From: Pseudomonas yamanorum
Lineage (GTDB): Bacteria; Pseudomonadota; Gammaproteobacteria; Pseudomonadales; Pseudomonadaceae
Direction: 5' to 3'
Assembly (NCBI RefSeq): GCF_900105735.1
Contig: NZ_LT629793.1
Span: 3,472,001-3,536,000, forward strand
DNA: 64,000 nt
The notes under the pieces are model-generated. The model saw only the letters and a list, made by a program, of their open reading frames with translations, made no database searches and had not been told where the DNA came from. A program made the translations under genes and the position numbers. Below, one piece after another: positions 16,476 through 25,284 of the stretch (the first letter of the stretch is position 1; each line of letters starts with the position of its first letter).

Positions 16476-17408
16476 TCAGGTCCACCAGTAGCGCACGAGA
16501 TGAAAGAAGATCGGCGCGGCAAAACACACCGAATCCAGCCGGTCCAGCATCCCGCCGTGTCCTTCGATCATGTGCCCCCAATCCTTCACGCCGCGGTCGC
16601 GCTTGATCGCCGACATCACGATCCCGCCCGCAAACCCCAGCAGGTTGATCAGCAGCGCAATCAGGAACGACTGCCAGGGATTGAACGGCGTGGTCCACCA
16701 CAGCGCCGCACCGATCAGGGATGACAACAGAATCCCGCCGACAAACCCTTCCACCGTCTTCGACGGCGACAGGTTGGGCGCGATCTTGTGTTTGCCGAAC
16801 AGCTTGCCGCACACGTACTGCAAGACGTCTGACAGCTGCACCACGATCACCAGGTAGGCGATCAGCAGCAGGTTGCGGCCTTCGTAGCCGACGATATCCA
16901 GGGTCAGCAGCGCCGGCACGAAGGACACGCAGAACACCGCGATCATCAGCCCCCATTGCACCTTCGACGCCCGTTCCAGGAAGTGCGTGCTGTCGCCGCC
17001 CAGTGACGCAAGGATCGGCAGCAGCAAAAATACGTACACCGGGATAAAGATCGAGAACAGCCCATACCAGTCGAAGTAGATCAGCAGGTATTGCAGCGGC
17101 AACGCCAGGTAAAACGCCGCCACCAGTGCCGGGTAATCGCTGCGCCGGGTGGGCGTGAGCGTGAGGAATTCCCGCAGGGCATAGAACGACACGGCGTAGA
17201 ACAGCAGGATCACCGCGCCGGTGCCGAGCCAGAAGGCCACACCGATCACCACCACCATCACCCACCAGGCATTGATGCGGGCGTTGAGGTTGTCGATCAC
17301 CGCGTTAGGTGTGCCACGGGTGCGCAGTTTGAGGATCAGGCCGATCAGCGAGGCGAGCACCAGGATCGCGCCGATCCCGCCGAACAACATCAGGGTTTGG
17401 CTATCCAT
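16476..17408 (-). CDS. ynbB: Phosphatidate cytidylyltransferase, CdsA/YnbB-like
   Basis: 310 residues from ATG 17408, one base after the stop of the acyltransferase gene. Polytopic, about eight hydrophobic segments. The CdsA signature is intact near the C-terminus: SAIKRDRGVKDWG, then HGGMLDRLD. It should make CDP-diacylglycerol from phosphatidate and CTP in the inner membrane. As last gene of a leftward operon with a CDP-alcohol transferase, an acyltransferase and phosphatases, it looks like the operon's own CDP-lipid supply rather than the housekeeping cdsA, which normally sits by the bam/uppS cluster. Confidence 0.88.
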   Translation of the reverse strand: MDSQTLMLFGGIGAILVLASLIGLILKLRTRGTPNAVIDNLNARINAWWVMVVVIGVAFWLGTGAVILLFYAVSFYALREFLTLTPTRRSDYPALVAAFYLALPLQYLLIYFDWYGLFSIFIPVYVFLLLPILASLGGDSTHFLERASKVQWGLMIAVFCVSFVPALLTLDIVGYEGRNLLLIAYLVIVVQLSDVLQYVCGKLFGKHKIAPNLSPSKTVEGFVGGILLSSLIGAALWWTTPFNPWQSFLIALLINLLGFAGGIVMSAIKRDRGVKDWGHMIEGHGGMLDRLDSVCFAAPIFFHLVRYWWT

Positions 17409-17409
17409 G

Positions 17410-18030
17410 TCAGGAATGCTCCGGGGCGAGGGCGAGCAAGGCGTCGCGGGTGCGGGCGAGGAACAGCGCCTTGTCTTCGCCTTCCTCCAGCTGCAGCGGT
17501 GCGCCAAAGCTGGTAGTGCACAGCAAGGGCAGCGGCAGCACGCGGCCCTTGGGCATGACCCGGTTGAGGTTGGCGATCCACACCGGGATCAGCTCGGCTT
17601 GTGGATAACTCTTGGCCAGGTGATACAGCCCGCTTTTGAACGGCAGCAGGCCGTCTTCCAGGTTGCGTGTGCCCTCGGGAAAGATGATCAGCGAGTCTCC
17701 CTGTTCCAGGGCCTGAAGCATCGGTTGCAGGGGGTTATCCACAGGGTCTTTGCGCTCGCGGTCGATCAGCACGCCATTGAACACCCGGCTGATGATGTAG
17801 CGTCGCAGGGCGCTTTTGTTCCAGTAGTCACTGCCGGCCACCGGGCGGGTGAATTTACGCAGGTTCTGCGGCAACGAGGCCCACAGCAGCACGAAATCAC
17901 CGTGGCTGCTGTGGTTGGCGTAATAGATGCGCTGCACCGGCACGGGCGCGCAGCCAAGCCACAGGCTGCGGGCGCCGGTGACGGTGCGGGCCATGGAGGT
18001 AATCAGGGTGGCGACCACGGGTTCGAACAT
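17410..18030 (-). CDS. PlsC-type lysophospholipid acyltransferase
   Basis: 206 residues. It has the acyltransferase motifs HxxxxD (NHSSHGD) and FPEGTR, plus a lipid-binding GVLIDRER stretch. It probably acylates a lysophosphatidate-like acceptor to give phosphatidate, the substrate of the CdsA-like enzyme encoded next. The E. coli ynb operon does not, as I recall, include this enzyme, so it is an addition here. Two TTATCCACA 9-mers lie within it (17600, 17735). Confidence 0.88.
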   Translation of the reverse strand: MFEPVVATLITSMARTVTGARSLWLGCAPVPVQRIYYANHSSHGDFVLLWASLPQNLRKFTRPVAGSDYWNKSALRRYIISRVFNGVLIDRERKDPVDNPLQPMLQALEQGDSLIIFPEGTRNLEDGLLPFKSGLYHLAKSYPQAELIPVWIANLNRVMPKGRVLPLPLLCTTSFGAPLQLEEGEDKALFLARTRDALLALAPEHS

Positions 18031-18039
18031 GAGGATTCC

Positions 18040-18483
18040 TTATCCGGCGAAGGGCAGCCAAGGGCTGGCCAGGATGACGGCCACGGTCAGCAGCACTTGC
18101 GCCGCCAGCAGGTAGGCTTGCTTGCGCAACAGTTTCAAGGCGCCGCGACGGCGTTCGGTCCAGGGCCGGCCCGCGCGTTTGGCGGATTGCAGGCCAAGGG
18201 TTTGCATGGCTTGGTCGAAGTCGGGCGTGCGCTCGGTGTCCCGGGCCAGCAGGGCGAACAGGTCAGCGTCGAAGGCCACCCGCAGCGCCCAGTATTTTTG
18301 CAGCAGCCCGAGCACAATCATCCACAGGCTGAGGGTCAGGCAGATCGGCGTGATACTGGCCATCAGCAGTTGCGCGAGGCCGAACAGTACGCCGAGCAAG
18401 GTCAGGCCTGTGGATAACTGATCCAGGGAACGGCCGCGGCGCAGCAGGCTGGCGACGACCTGTAATTCCATATCAGCGGGCAT
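18040..18483 (-). CDS. Small membrane protein of the ynb-like operon, unknown function
   Basis: 147 residues. The start at 18483 is supported by GGAGGG eight bases upstream; it overlaps the phosphatase stop by 11 bases. Two hydrophobic helices lie at about residues 22-60, a basic stretch (KRAGRPWTERRRGALKLLRKQ) near 105, and a third helix at 122-142. I recognise no family. Its position between lipid enzymes and its membrane nature suggest a scaffold or accessory role in the same pathway. Confidence 0.8.
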   Translation of the reverse strand: MPADMELQVVASLLRRGRSLDQLSTGLTLLGVLFGLAQLLMASITPICLTLSLWMIVLGLLQKYWALRVAFDADLFALLARDTERTPDFDQAMQTLGLQSAKRAGRPWTERRRGALKLLRKQAYLLAAQVLLTVAVILASPWLPFAG

Positions 18484-19771
18484 GGGTTAAACCCTCCAGG
18501 GCTTCACGGTGAGCGGGATGCAGGACCACACGCGAGCGTGCTGTACGAATAATAGCCACCGCTTCGTCGACATTGCCTGCGCGCCCGGTATGTAGCAGCC
18601 ATGCAGCCACAGCCGTGGCACTTCGCGAGTAACCAAGGGCGCAGCACACCAGCAATGGCCCGGCTGAGCGCAGTCGTTCAATGGCTTGGGCGGCTTCCAG
18701 GCATTGCGCGGCGGTGGGCGCCGTGAGGTCGAGCACCGGCAAGCTGTAATAGGCGCGGCCCTGTGGATTAATCGGTAACTCGGCGCAGAGATCGACCACC
18801 GCCTTGAATGACTCCAGCTCGCCGCCGGTGGGAATTCGCCCTAGCCAAACGTTATCCACAACTTCGTCGGGCTGTGGATGTTTACGTGTCCACAGGCGGG
18901 AATTGATCCAGGCGGCTACTAGATAAGGCGCCAACAACCAGCGTACCGCCGGAGTGAGTCGCCCGTCGGCGCGTTTCTGAAAGCCTGAGACGCCCAACAC
19001 CAGATAATTCGCCTTCATCAACCCGAGGGAAACTGCCGGCCAAAGCAGCCACAACCAGCCCCCACCGAGAGAAAACGCGAGGACCAGACACACCAGCGAC
19101 CCGAAGCCATAGCGCAAACCCAGCCGCCAACGCTGCCGGTCCCGGGTCAGGTGGGCATTCAGCAGCGGGCTCGGATGTTCCGGCGGCCACAGCCACACAC
19201 ACAGCCAGCCGGCGAGGGCACCTGTGGGTAAGTCGATAAAGTGATGTTGATAAGTGGTCAGTACCGAAAGGCCGATCAGCGCAAACCAGCCATGCACCAG
19301 CCAGCGCCAAAGGCCCTGGCTATGCCGCTGGTACATTATCCACAGCACTACTAGCAAGGCGATGTGCAGCGATGGCGCCTGGTTGAACGGCTTGTCGAAC
19401 CCGGCGAGTACGGCAAACAGCCAACCGAACACGCCGTCCAGTTCCGGCCTTTCGAAGGTGAAGCGCAGTGGCCAGATCAGGAAGCAGGTGACGGCAATCA
19501 CCTGGGCCGTCAGCAGGCGCAAGGCGTGTTGCTTCAACTCATGGCGGGTGCTGGGCAGCAGCAGGGAAAAACCGTAGAGCAGGTCGATCGACCAGTAGGG
19601 CACGATGGTCCAGGCCCAGAACGGGATATGGGTTTCCCAGCCGAACACCATGGTGCCCACGTCGCTGCGCTGGCTGGTGACCCACGTAGCAAAGCCGTAG
19701 GTGCTGAAAAACAGCGGCGCCAACAGCAGCAGCCACAGCACCGCCGGTTTTAACAGGCCCGGTTCACGCAT
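18473..19771 (-). CDS. ynbD: PAP2-like / dual-specificity phosphatase fusion, YnbD-like
   Basis: 432 residues. The N-terminal polytopic part has PAP2-type motifs (PSLHIAL, then YQHHFIDLPTGALAG). The C-terminal about 130 residues form a dual-specificity phosphatase with CX5R loop C-A-L-G-Y-S-R in VCCALGYSRSA. E. coli YnbD has the same architecture. It could dephosphorylate a lipid head group or a lipid phosphate such as a PGP-like intermediate. The gene follows the hydrolase/methyltransferase gene by three bases. Two TTATCCACA 9-mers occur inside (18852, 19336). Confidence 0.88.
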   Translation of the reverse strand: MREPGLLKPAVLWLLLLAPLFFSTYGFATWVTSQRSDVGTMVFGWETHIPFWAWTIVPYWSIDLLYGFSLLLPSTRHELKQHALRLLTAQVIAVTCFLIWPLRFTFERPELDGVFGWLFAVLAGFDKPFNQAPSLHIALLVVLWIMYQRHSQGLWRWLVHGWFALIGLSVLTTYQHHFIDLPTGALAGWLCVWLWPPEHPSPLLNAHLTRDRQRWRLGLRYGFGSLVCLVLAFSLGGGWLWLLWPAVSLGLMKANYLVLGVSGFQKRADGRLTPAVRWLLAPYLVAAWINSRLWTRKHPQPDEVVDNVWLGRIPTGGELESFKAVVDLCAELPINPQGRAYYSLPVLDLTAPTAAQCLEAAQAIERLRSAGPLLVCCALGYSRSATAVAAWLLHTGRAGNVDEAVAIIRTARSRVVLHPAHREALEGLTHAR

Positions 19772-19774
19772 GGG

Positions 19775-21529
19775 TCAGACTCGCTGTGCCAGGGACACGC
19801 TGAAAATCCCCCACTCATCCACACGCTGGGTGATTTTGCGGAAACCGGCGGCTTCCACCAGTTGATCCATCTCTGCCTGACTACGCCGGCGCATTACCCA
19901 GGCCTGGCCCTGACGGTGGCTGGTGAGGGCGCGGGCGATCAGTTCCAGTTGCGGGTGCCACGGTTGGCCGGTGTACACCAGATAGCCTCCGGGCTCCACG
20001 GCTTCGGCCAAACCGGCGAGCGAACCGCCGACCATCGCGTTATCCGCGAACAGTTCATACAGCCCGGACACCACCGCCAGCGTCGGCTTGGGCTGCAGCG
20101 CTGCCAGGTCCGCCCGGTCAAACGCATCGCCTTTGACGAACTGGGCGATGTCTCCCAGGCCTTTTTCACGAATCAGCGCGCCACCGTCGCGCACGTTGAT
20201 GTCGCTGTAGTCCCGCAGCAGGATCGATTCCGGCAACGGCGAAACGCCCTGCAAGGCTTCCAGAATGTACCGACCATGCCCGGCGGCGATGTCGACGATG
20301 CGCACTTCCTGCTGCTCGTCCCGCAGCTTGGCCATCGCCAGGCGCAGCAGCTCTTCCACGTTCAGCTTGCGTTGGCGAATACCGCGCCAGCCGATGGAGT
20401 TCAGGTAATTGGTGTCGATCATCCGCCCCAGCCCGCCTTTGCCGGTGGGTTTGTTGCGGTACACGTAGTCCAGGGTGCTGCCGGAGTCGAAGCCGGTATC
20501 GAAACCAAGCTTCACGCCATCCGACAGTTTGCTGCCCAGGCCCATGCTGGCGCGGGTCATGCGCCAGTAGAGGTCGCGCAGGGAGTTGCGTGGCAACGGC
20601 GCGGCGAGGGATTCGGATTCGGCGCAGGTCAGGCCGATCTTGTCGGCATCCAACAGCGTCGCGCGGTCCAGCGGGTGTTCGAAGTTCTGCAGGATAAAGC
20701 GCCGGGCGCTGCTCAAGGCCACCGCGCGGTCACGTTCACCGAGGGTGTCGTGGAAGAAGCCGGGGAGGATATGCAGTTCTTTTTTCAGGCTGCCCAGGCG
20801 GTCGAAAAACTGCTGCTGGGGTTTGCGGTGCACCACAAAGTCCGAGCCGGAGATCAGCAGTTGGGTCGGCACCTGGATTGCCTGGGCATCGGCTACAACC
20901 CGATCGGCGGCTTCGTACAGGCCCAGCAGCACATTCACCGAGATGGCTTTGGTGATCAGCGGATCGCTGTCGTAGGACGCCACGCGCTCCGGGTCATGGC
21001 TCAGGAACTTGGCCTTGACGTAACTGTTGACGAAAAAATTGCCGCGAAACTTGCGCATCAGCGCCAGGCCCGGCCGGGCGAAGGGCACGTAGAGCTTGAC
21101 CTTGAACGCGGGCGAGGCGAGTACCAGCGAGCGGATCCTTGGTGCGTAGTCGTGCACCCAGGTCGCCGCGATCACTGCGCCGACACTCTGGGCGATCACC
21201 GCGAGGTTTTCTTCCTCAATGCTGTAGGTGGTGCCGATATGGTCAACGAAGGTCTGCACGTCCCGCGCACTGGTGGCGAAGCTCGGGCTGTCGCCGCGCG
21301 CGCCGGGGGATTGGCCGTGGCCGCGGGCGTCCCAGGCGAAGAAGTCGAATTCCGGCAGGTTCAGTTCGTCCACCAGGTGGGCGATACGCCCGGAGTGCTC
21401 GTGGCCGCGATGGAACAGCAAAATCGCCTTGCGGGGTGCAAAGCCCGCGGGCGCGGTGGCGGGCCAGTGACGGTAGAAAAGCTCCACCCCGTCATGGGTG
21501 CTGAAGGTGTGCTCTTGCTGTTCACGCAT
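19775..21529 (-). CDS. ynbC: Alpha/beta hydrolase - SAM methyltransferase fusion, YnbC-like
   Basis: 584 residues. Residues 1-290 are an alpha/beta hydrolase of monoglyceride-lipase type: LLFHRGHEHSGR oxyanion region, DARGHGQSPG, nucleophile elbow A-Q-S-V-G with Ser, late Asp (SGSDFVVH) and His (PGFFHDTLG). The first glycine of GxSxG is alanine. Residues from about 330 are a class I methyltransferase (IVDIAAGHGRYILEAL). It may deacylate a phospholipid and methylate a product. E. coli YnbC is similar in length and context. Confidence 0.85.
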   Translation of the reverse strand: MREQQEHTFSTHDGVELFYRHWPATAPAGFAPRKAILLFHRGHEHSGRIAHLVDELNLPEFDFFAWDARGHGQSPGARGDSPSFATSARDVQTFVDHIGTTYSIEEENLAVIAQSVGAVIAATWVHDYAPRIRSLVLASPAFKVKLYVPFARPGLALMRKFRGNFFVNSYVKAKFLSHDPERVASYDSDPLITKAISVNVLLGLYEAADRVVADAQAIQVPTQLLISGSDFVVHRKPQQQFFDRLGSLKKELHILPGFFHDTLGERDRAVALSSARRFILQNFEHPLDRATLLDADKIGLTCAESESLAAPLPRNSLRDLYWRMTRASMGLGSKLSDGVKLGFDTGFDSGSTLDYVYRNKPTGKGGLGRMIDTNYLNSIGWRGIRQRKLNVEELLRLAMAKLRDEQQEVRIVDIAAGHGRYILEALQGVSPLPESILLRDYSDINVRDGGALIREKGLGDIAQFVKGDAFDRADLAALQPKPTLAVVSGLYELFADNAMVGGSLAGLAEAVEPGGYLVYTGQPWHPQLELIARALTSHRQGQAWVMRRRSQAEMDQLVEAAGFRKITQRVDEWGIFSVSLAQRV

Positions 21530-21539
21530 CGCAAAATCC

Positions 21540-22160
21540 TTATGCAGAAGGGGAGGTTTGTTGTTCTTTGAGGCCTTGGCGCACGCGGTTGACCAGGGTG
21601 TAGGCCAACAAGGCCGCGACCAGCCACATCACCGCCTCGACCCAACCGGCACCGAGCCAGCCCAGTGCCACGCCGGTGGCCAGAACCCCGAGCACAAATG
21701 CCCGATCGCTCTTGCCCATGGGGCCGTCGTAGCGCCGCGAGGCCCCGACCATCGGCCCGAGCACGCCGGCGTATTCGCTGAACACCGCCAGCAGCGTCAC
21801 CAGCAATACCGGCGCCAGGCTGACCTCGGGGATCAGCGCAAACGGCAGGATCAGCGCGCTGTCGGCGATCACGTCACACAGTTCATTGAGGTAGGCGCCG
21901 AGTCGCGACTGCTGGCCGAATTCCCGGGCGAGCATGCCGTCGATGGCATTGAGGGCCATGCGCAGGATCATCCACAGCGGAATCAGCGCAAACAGCCACA
22001 CATGTTGTGCGAAGCCGGCAATCAGCAATCCCACCAGGAGGGAAATCACCCCGGCCAGCACGGTGATCTGGTTGGCGGTGGTGCCGTTGTCGTAGAGGCG
22101 CTGCACCAGCGGGCGCAGCAGGTTCTGAAAACGCGGTTTAAGCTGATAGATCGAAATCAT
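21540..22160 (-). CDS. ynbA: CDP-alcohol phosphatidyltransferase, YnbA-like
   Basis: 206 residues, about six hydrophobic segments, first gene of the leftward operon. The CDP-OH-P motif reads D-G-M-L-A-R, eight residues, G, A-Y-L, then Asn where the family usually has Asp, then E-L-C-D. The other metal-binding Asps and the final Asp are kept, so activity is plausible with altered chemistry. The enzyme should swap CMP of CDP-diacylglycerol for an alcohol; the alcohol is unknown. No head-group synthase is adjacent. Confidence 0.88.
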   Translation of the reverse strand: MISIYQLKPRFQNLLRPLVQRLYDNGTTANQITVLAGVISLLVGLLIAGFAQHVWLFALIPLWMILRMALNAIDGMLAREFGQQSRLGAYLNELCDVIADSALILPFALIPEVSLAPVLLVTLLAVFSEYAGVLGPMVGASRRYDGPMGKSDRAFVLGVLATGVALGWLGAGWVEAVMWLVAALLAYTLVNRVRQGLKEQQTSPSA

Positions 22161-22344
22161 GGGGAGTGACGCTTCCTTGTCCGTAAGCCCGCGAAAAACT
22201 CTGGGGAGTGTGCCGATTTATCACGGTTGAAACCAGTGATGGCTCCTGTTTCTGGGGCTTTCGTCACTATCTGTGTGAAACCAAACAAAAATTTCACGCT
22301 TCGGGTTATAGAGTAACTAATTGTTTCTGGGTGGGCGTTTGGGG

Positions 22345-24276
22345 ATGCGAGTGGATCTAGACGCTGATGACGTGGCCATCGAAGGGTTGCCGCGGTTTCA
22401 GCAAGGGTTGTTTCATGCCCGCCGTTTAAGGCAGGCCGGCATTGCCCTGACGGTGCTGGCGGTCGGCGGCTGGATGCTGGCGCTGTTTGTGGCGCTGTTC
22501 GCCCCGCTGTCGATCTGGCCGGTGGTACTGATCAACTGCGCCTCGGCATTGCTGGTGCTGGTGGCCGGTGTTCAGTCGGCCTGGTGGGTCGCGGATTGGC
22601 GGGCCATGGCGCTGGAGGAGCCGGCTGCACGGCTGATCGAGCAGCCGCTGCCACAAGAAGAACCTGGCTGGCTTAACCGGCAGTTCGGTCGCGTCGGCAA
22701 TGGCTTGCTGGTGCAAATTGGCGCGCCGGTGTTCTGGCTGTGTGGCTGGTCGTTGCTGGCGCTGTTCAGCGTCCTGGAATTCTGGAGCCTAACCTTGCCC
22801 GCCGCTGCAGTGGGCCAGGCTGCCAGTGTGGGCGCGGCCATTGCCTTGGCACTGGCATTCGGCTTGCTGGTGTTTGAACGCCGCATGGCCCAGGAAAGCA
22901 CCGCCCAATGGCCGGAAGCCGCGCAACTCGCGCAATTGAGCCGGGTGGCGATTATCTGCCTGGTGATCAGTGCGATTTGTCTGCTGTTCGCCGGTGAAGA
23001 ATCCGTCTGGCCGCTGCGCCTGGCCGTGTTGATCGGCCTGTTGCCGGCCCTGGTGGCGCTGGAGTTTCTGTTAAGAGGCTTGCTGTCGCTGTTCAGCCCG
23101 CGCCAAGAGCGGCTTGAACCGCGCCTGATGGCGCAAAGTTTTATCGCCGGGATGCTGCGCTGGCCGCCGCAACCGTTGCTCGCCTTGCAGCACGAACTGC
23201 ACAACCGTTTCGGCATCGACCTGCGACAGATCTGGGCCTTTACCTACATGCGCCGGGCGTTCCTGCCGGTACTGGTGGTGGTGCTGGCTGTAGGTTGGTT
23301 GCTGACCGGCGTGCATGAAGTCGCTCTGCAAAGCCGTGGGATTTATGAACGCTTTGGCAAGCCGGTGGAGGTCTTCGGGCCTGGCCTGCATGCCGGTTTG
23401 CCGTGGCCGCTGGGCCGCGTGCTGAACGTGGAGAACGGCGTGGTCCATGAGCTGGCCACCAGCGTTGGCGAAGCGGCAAACACCGACGTCGCTCCGGCCG
23501 AGGGCCCGGCGCCGTTGATCGCCAACCGCCTCTGGGACGCTACCCATGTGAATGACAAAGCCCAGGTGATTGCCAGCAGCAGCGGCGACAAACAGAGCTT
23601 CCAGATCGTCAATATGGATGTGCGCTTCGTGTACCGCATCGGCTTGACCGACCAGGCCGCACTCGCCGCCACCTATAACAGTGCCGATGTGCCCACGCTC
23701 ATCCGCAGTACCGCCAGCCGCATCCTCGTCCACGAATTTGCCTCGCGAACCCTCGATGAATTGCTGGGTGAAGAACGCAACAACCTCGCCGATGACATTG
23801 GCAAGGCGGTGCAAGCGGACCTGAAGACACTCGACAGCGGCGTGGAAATCCTCGCCACCGTGGTGGAAGCCATTCACCCGCCTTCCGGTGCGGCCAACGC
23901 TTACCACGCGGTTCAGGCCGCACAGATTGGCGCCCAGGCGCTGATTTCCCGAGAGCGCGGCGCTGCCAGCGAGCAAACCAACCAGGCGTTGCTGCAAGCC
24001 AGCACAGCCCGCGACCAGGCCCAGGCCACGGCTCACGAAGTCAGTGCTGGCGCCCAGGCAGCAGACCTGCGCTTCAGCGCCGAACAAAAGGCCTATCAAC
24101 AAGCGGGCCAGGCCTTCGTGCTGGAGCAGTACCTGAGCCAACTGAGCCAGGGCCTGGCCCACGCCAAATTACTCATTCTTGATCATCGCCTGGGCGCCAG
24201 TGGCGCACCGACCATCGATCTGCGTTCCTTTACCTTACCGGCTGACCCTGCGGTGCCGCGTAAAGCCGTTCAATAA
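22345..24276 (+). CDS. SPFH-domain protein with polytopic N-terminus (HflK-like)
   Basis: 643 residues from ATG 22345; an in-frame TTG at 22321 is possible. The first about 320 residues contain six or so hydrophobic segments, unlike standard HflK. A further helix (about 313-333) leads into an SPFH/band-7 domain (VALQSRGIYERFGKPV, GPGLHAGLPWPLGRVL) and a long Ala/Gln-rich coiled coil. SPFH proteins assemble into large membrane cages that organise proteases or transporters. First gene of a four-gene operon ending in a P1B ATPase; a divergent promoter region of 184 bases lies upstream. Confidence 0.82.
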   Translation: MRVDLDADDVAIEGLPRFQQGLFHARRLRQAGIALTVLAVGGWMLALFVALFAPLSIWPVVLINCASALLVLVAGVQSAWWVADWRAMALEEPAARLIEQPLPQEEPGWLNRQFGRVGNGLLVQIGAPVFWLCGWSLLALFSVLEFWSLTLPAAAVGQAASVGAAIALALAFGLLVFERRMAQESTAQWPEAAQLAQLSRVAIICLVISAICLLFAGEESVWPLRLAVLIGLLPALVALEFLLRGLLSLFSPRQERLEPRLMAQSFIAGMLRWPPQPLLALQHELHNRFGIDLRQIWAFTYMRRAFLPVLVVVLAVGWLLTGVHEVALQSRGIYERFGKPVEVFGPGLHAGLPWPLGRVLNVENGVVHELATSVGEAANTDVAPAEGPAPLIANRLWDATHVNDKAQVIASSSGDKQSFQIVNMDVRFVYRIGLTDQAALAATYNSADVPTLIRSTASRILVHEFASRTLDELLGEERNNLADDIGKAVQADLKTLDSGVEILATVVEAIHPPSGAANAYHAVQAAQIGAQALISRERGAASEQTNQALLQASTARDQAQATAHEVSAGAQAADLRFSAEQKAYQQAGQAFVLEQYLSQLSQGLAHAKLLILDHRLGASGAPTIDLRSFTLPADPAVPRKAVQ

Positions 24277-24288
24277 GGAGTTCATCTG

Positions 24289-25284
24289 TTGAGCGCTCAT
24301 TCTCACGATCACGCGGGCCATGGTCACCACCACGGCCATCATCATCACCATCACGGTGATGAACAGGAAGCCGGCCCGTTCCCTTGGCGGCGTATGGGCT
24401 GGGCGGTGTTGCTGGTGCTGTTCGCCGTCGCCGCGGCGAGCCTGGTGCAGGTGCGTTCCGGTGAAGCCACGGTGATTACCCGTTTCGGCAACCCGTCGCG
24501 GGTATTGCTGGAACCTGGCCTGGGCTGGCGCTGGCCCGCCCCGTTCGAAGCGGCGATCCCGGTGGACCTGCGCCTGCGCACCACCTCCAGCGGTTTGCAG
24601 GATGTGGGCACCCGCGATGGCCTGCGAATCATCGTGCAGGCCTACGTGGCCTGGCAGGTGCAGGGCGACCCCGACAATGTGCAGCGCTTTATGCGCGCGG
24701 TGCAGAACCAGCCGGATGAAGCGGCGCGGCAGATTCGCACCTTTGTCGGCTCGGCGCTGGAAACCACCGCCGCCAGTTTCGACCTGGCCAACCTGGTGAA
24801 CACCGATGCCAGCCAGGTGCGTATTGCTGATTTTGAAGCGCAACTGCGCCAGCAGATTGATCAACAATTGCTCACTACCTACGGCGTGCGCGTGGTGCAG
24901 GTGGGCGTTGAACGGCTGACCTTGCCCTCGGTGACCCTCGCCGCCACCGTCGACCGCATGCGCGCCGAGCGCGAGACCATCGCCACTGAACGCACGGCCG
25001 TGGGCAAGCGTGAGGCGGCGCAGATTCGTTCGGCTGCCGAGCGTGATGCGCGGATCGTCCAGGCCGACGCCACGGTGAAAGCCGCCGATATCGAAGCGCA
25101 ATCCCGGGTCGAAGCCGCGCAGATTTATGGCCGGGCCTACGCCGGCAATCCGCAGTTGTACAACCTGCTGCGCTCACTCGACACCCTGGGCACAGTTGTC
25201 ACACCGGGTACCAAAATCATCCTGCGCACCGACGCTGCGCCGTTCCGCGCTTTGGTGGATGGGCCGAAGGATATTCAGCCATGA
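24289..25284 (+). CDS. SPFH-domain protein (HflC/HflK-like) with His-rich N-terminus
   Basis: 331 residues. TTG 24289 is taken as start because AAGGAG lies eight bases upstream. The first 22 residues contain 13 histidines, then a single helix (about 38-55), then SPFH (VRSGEATVITRFGNPSRVLLEPGLGWRWP) and a Glu/Ala/Arg-rich coiled coil (RAERETIATERTAVGKREAAQIR). The His tail looks like a metal-binding site, which fits the metal ATPase in the same operon. By analogy to HflC the tail should be cytoplasmic. Overlaps the next gene by ATGA. Confidence 0.85.
   Translation: MSAHSHDHAGHGHHHGHHHHHHGDEQEAGPFPWRRMGWAVLLVLFAVAAASLVQVRSGEATVITRFGNPSRVLLEPGLGWRWPAPFEAAIPVDLRLRTTSSGLQDVGTRDGLRIIVQAYVAWQVQGDPDNVQRFMRAVQNQPDEAARQIRTFVGSALETTAASFDLANLVNTDASQVRIADFEAQLRQQIDQQLLTTYGVRVVQVGVERLTLPSVTLAATVDRMRAERETIATERTAVGKREAAQIRSAAERDARIVQADATVKAADIEAQSRVEAAQIYGRAYAGNPQLYNLLRSLDTLGTVVTPGTKIILRTDAAPFRALVDGPKDIQP

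Noticed and set aside
16330..17265. 311-residue frame overlapping the CdsA-like gene
   Set aside because: It runs in another frame of the same strand, is Arg/Gly/Ala-rich and has no motif, whereas the overlapping frame has the CdsA signature.
17600..19344. Replication origin based on clustered DnaA-box-like 9-mers
   Set aside because: The words lie inside coding genes of a lipid operon; there is no AT-rich unwinding region and no dnaA, dnaN or gyrB nearby.
19862..21571. 569-codon frame opposite the hydrolase-methyltransferase gene, and a 496-codon frame opposite pycA (58108-59598)
   Set aside because: Both are shadows of well-supported genes with intact motifs on the opposite strand.
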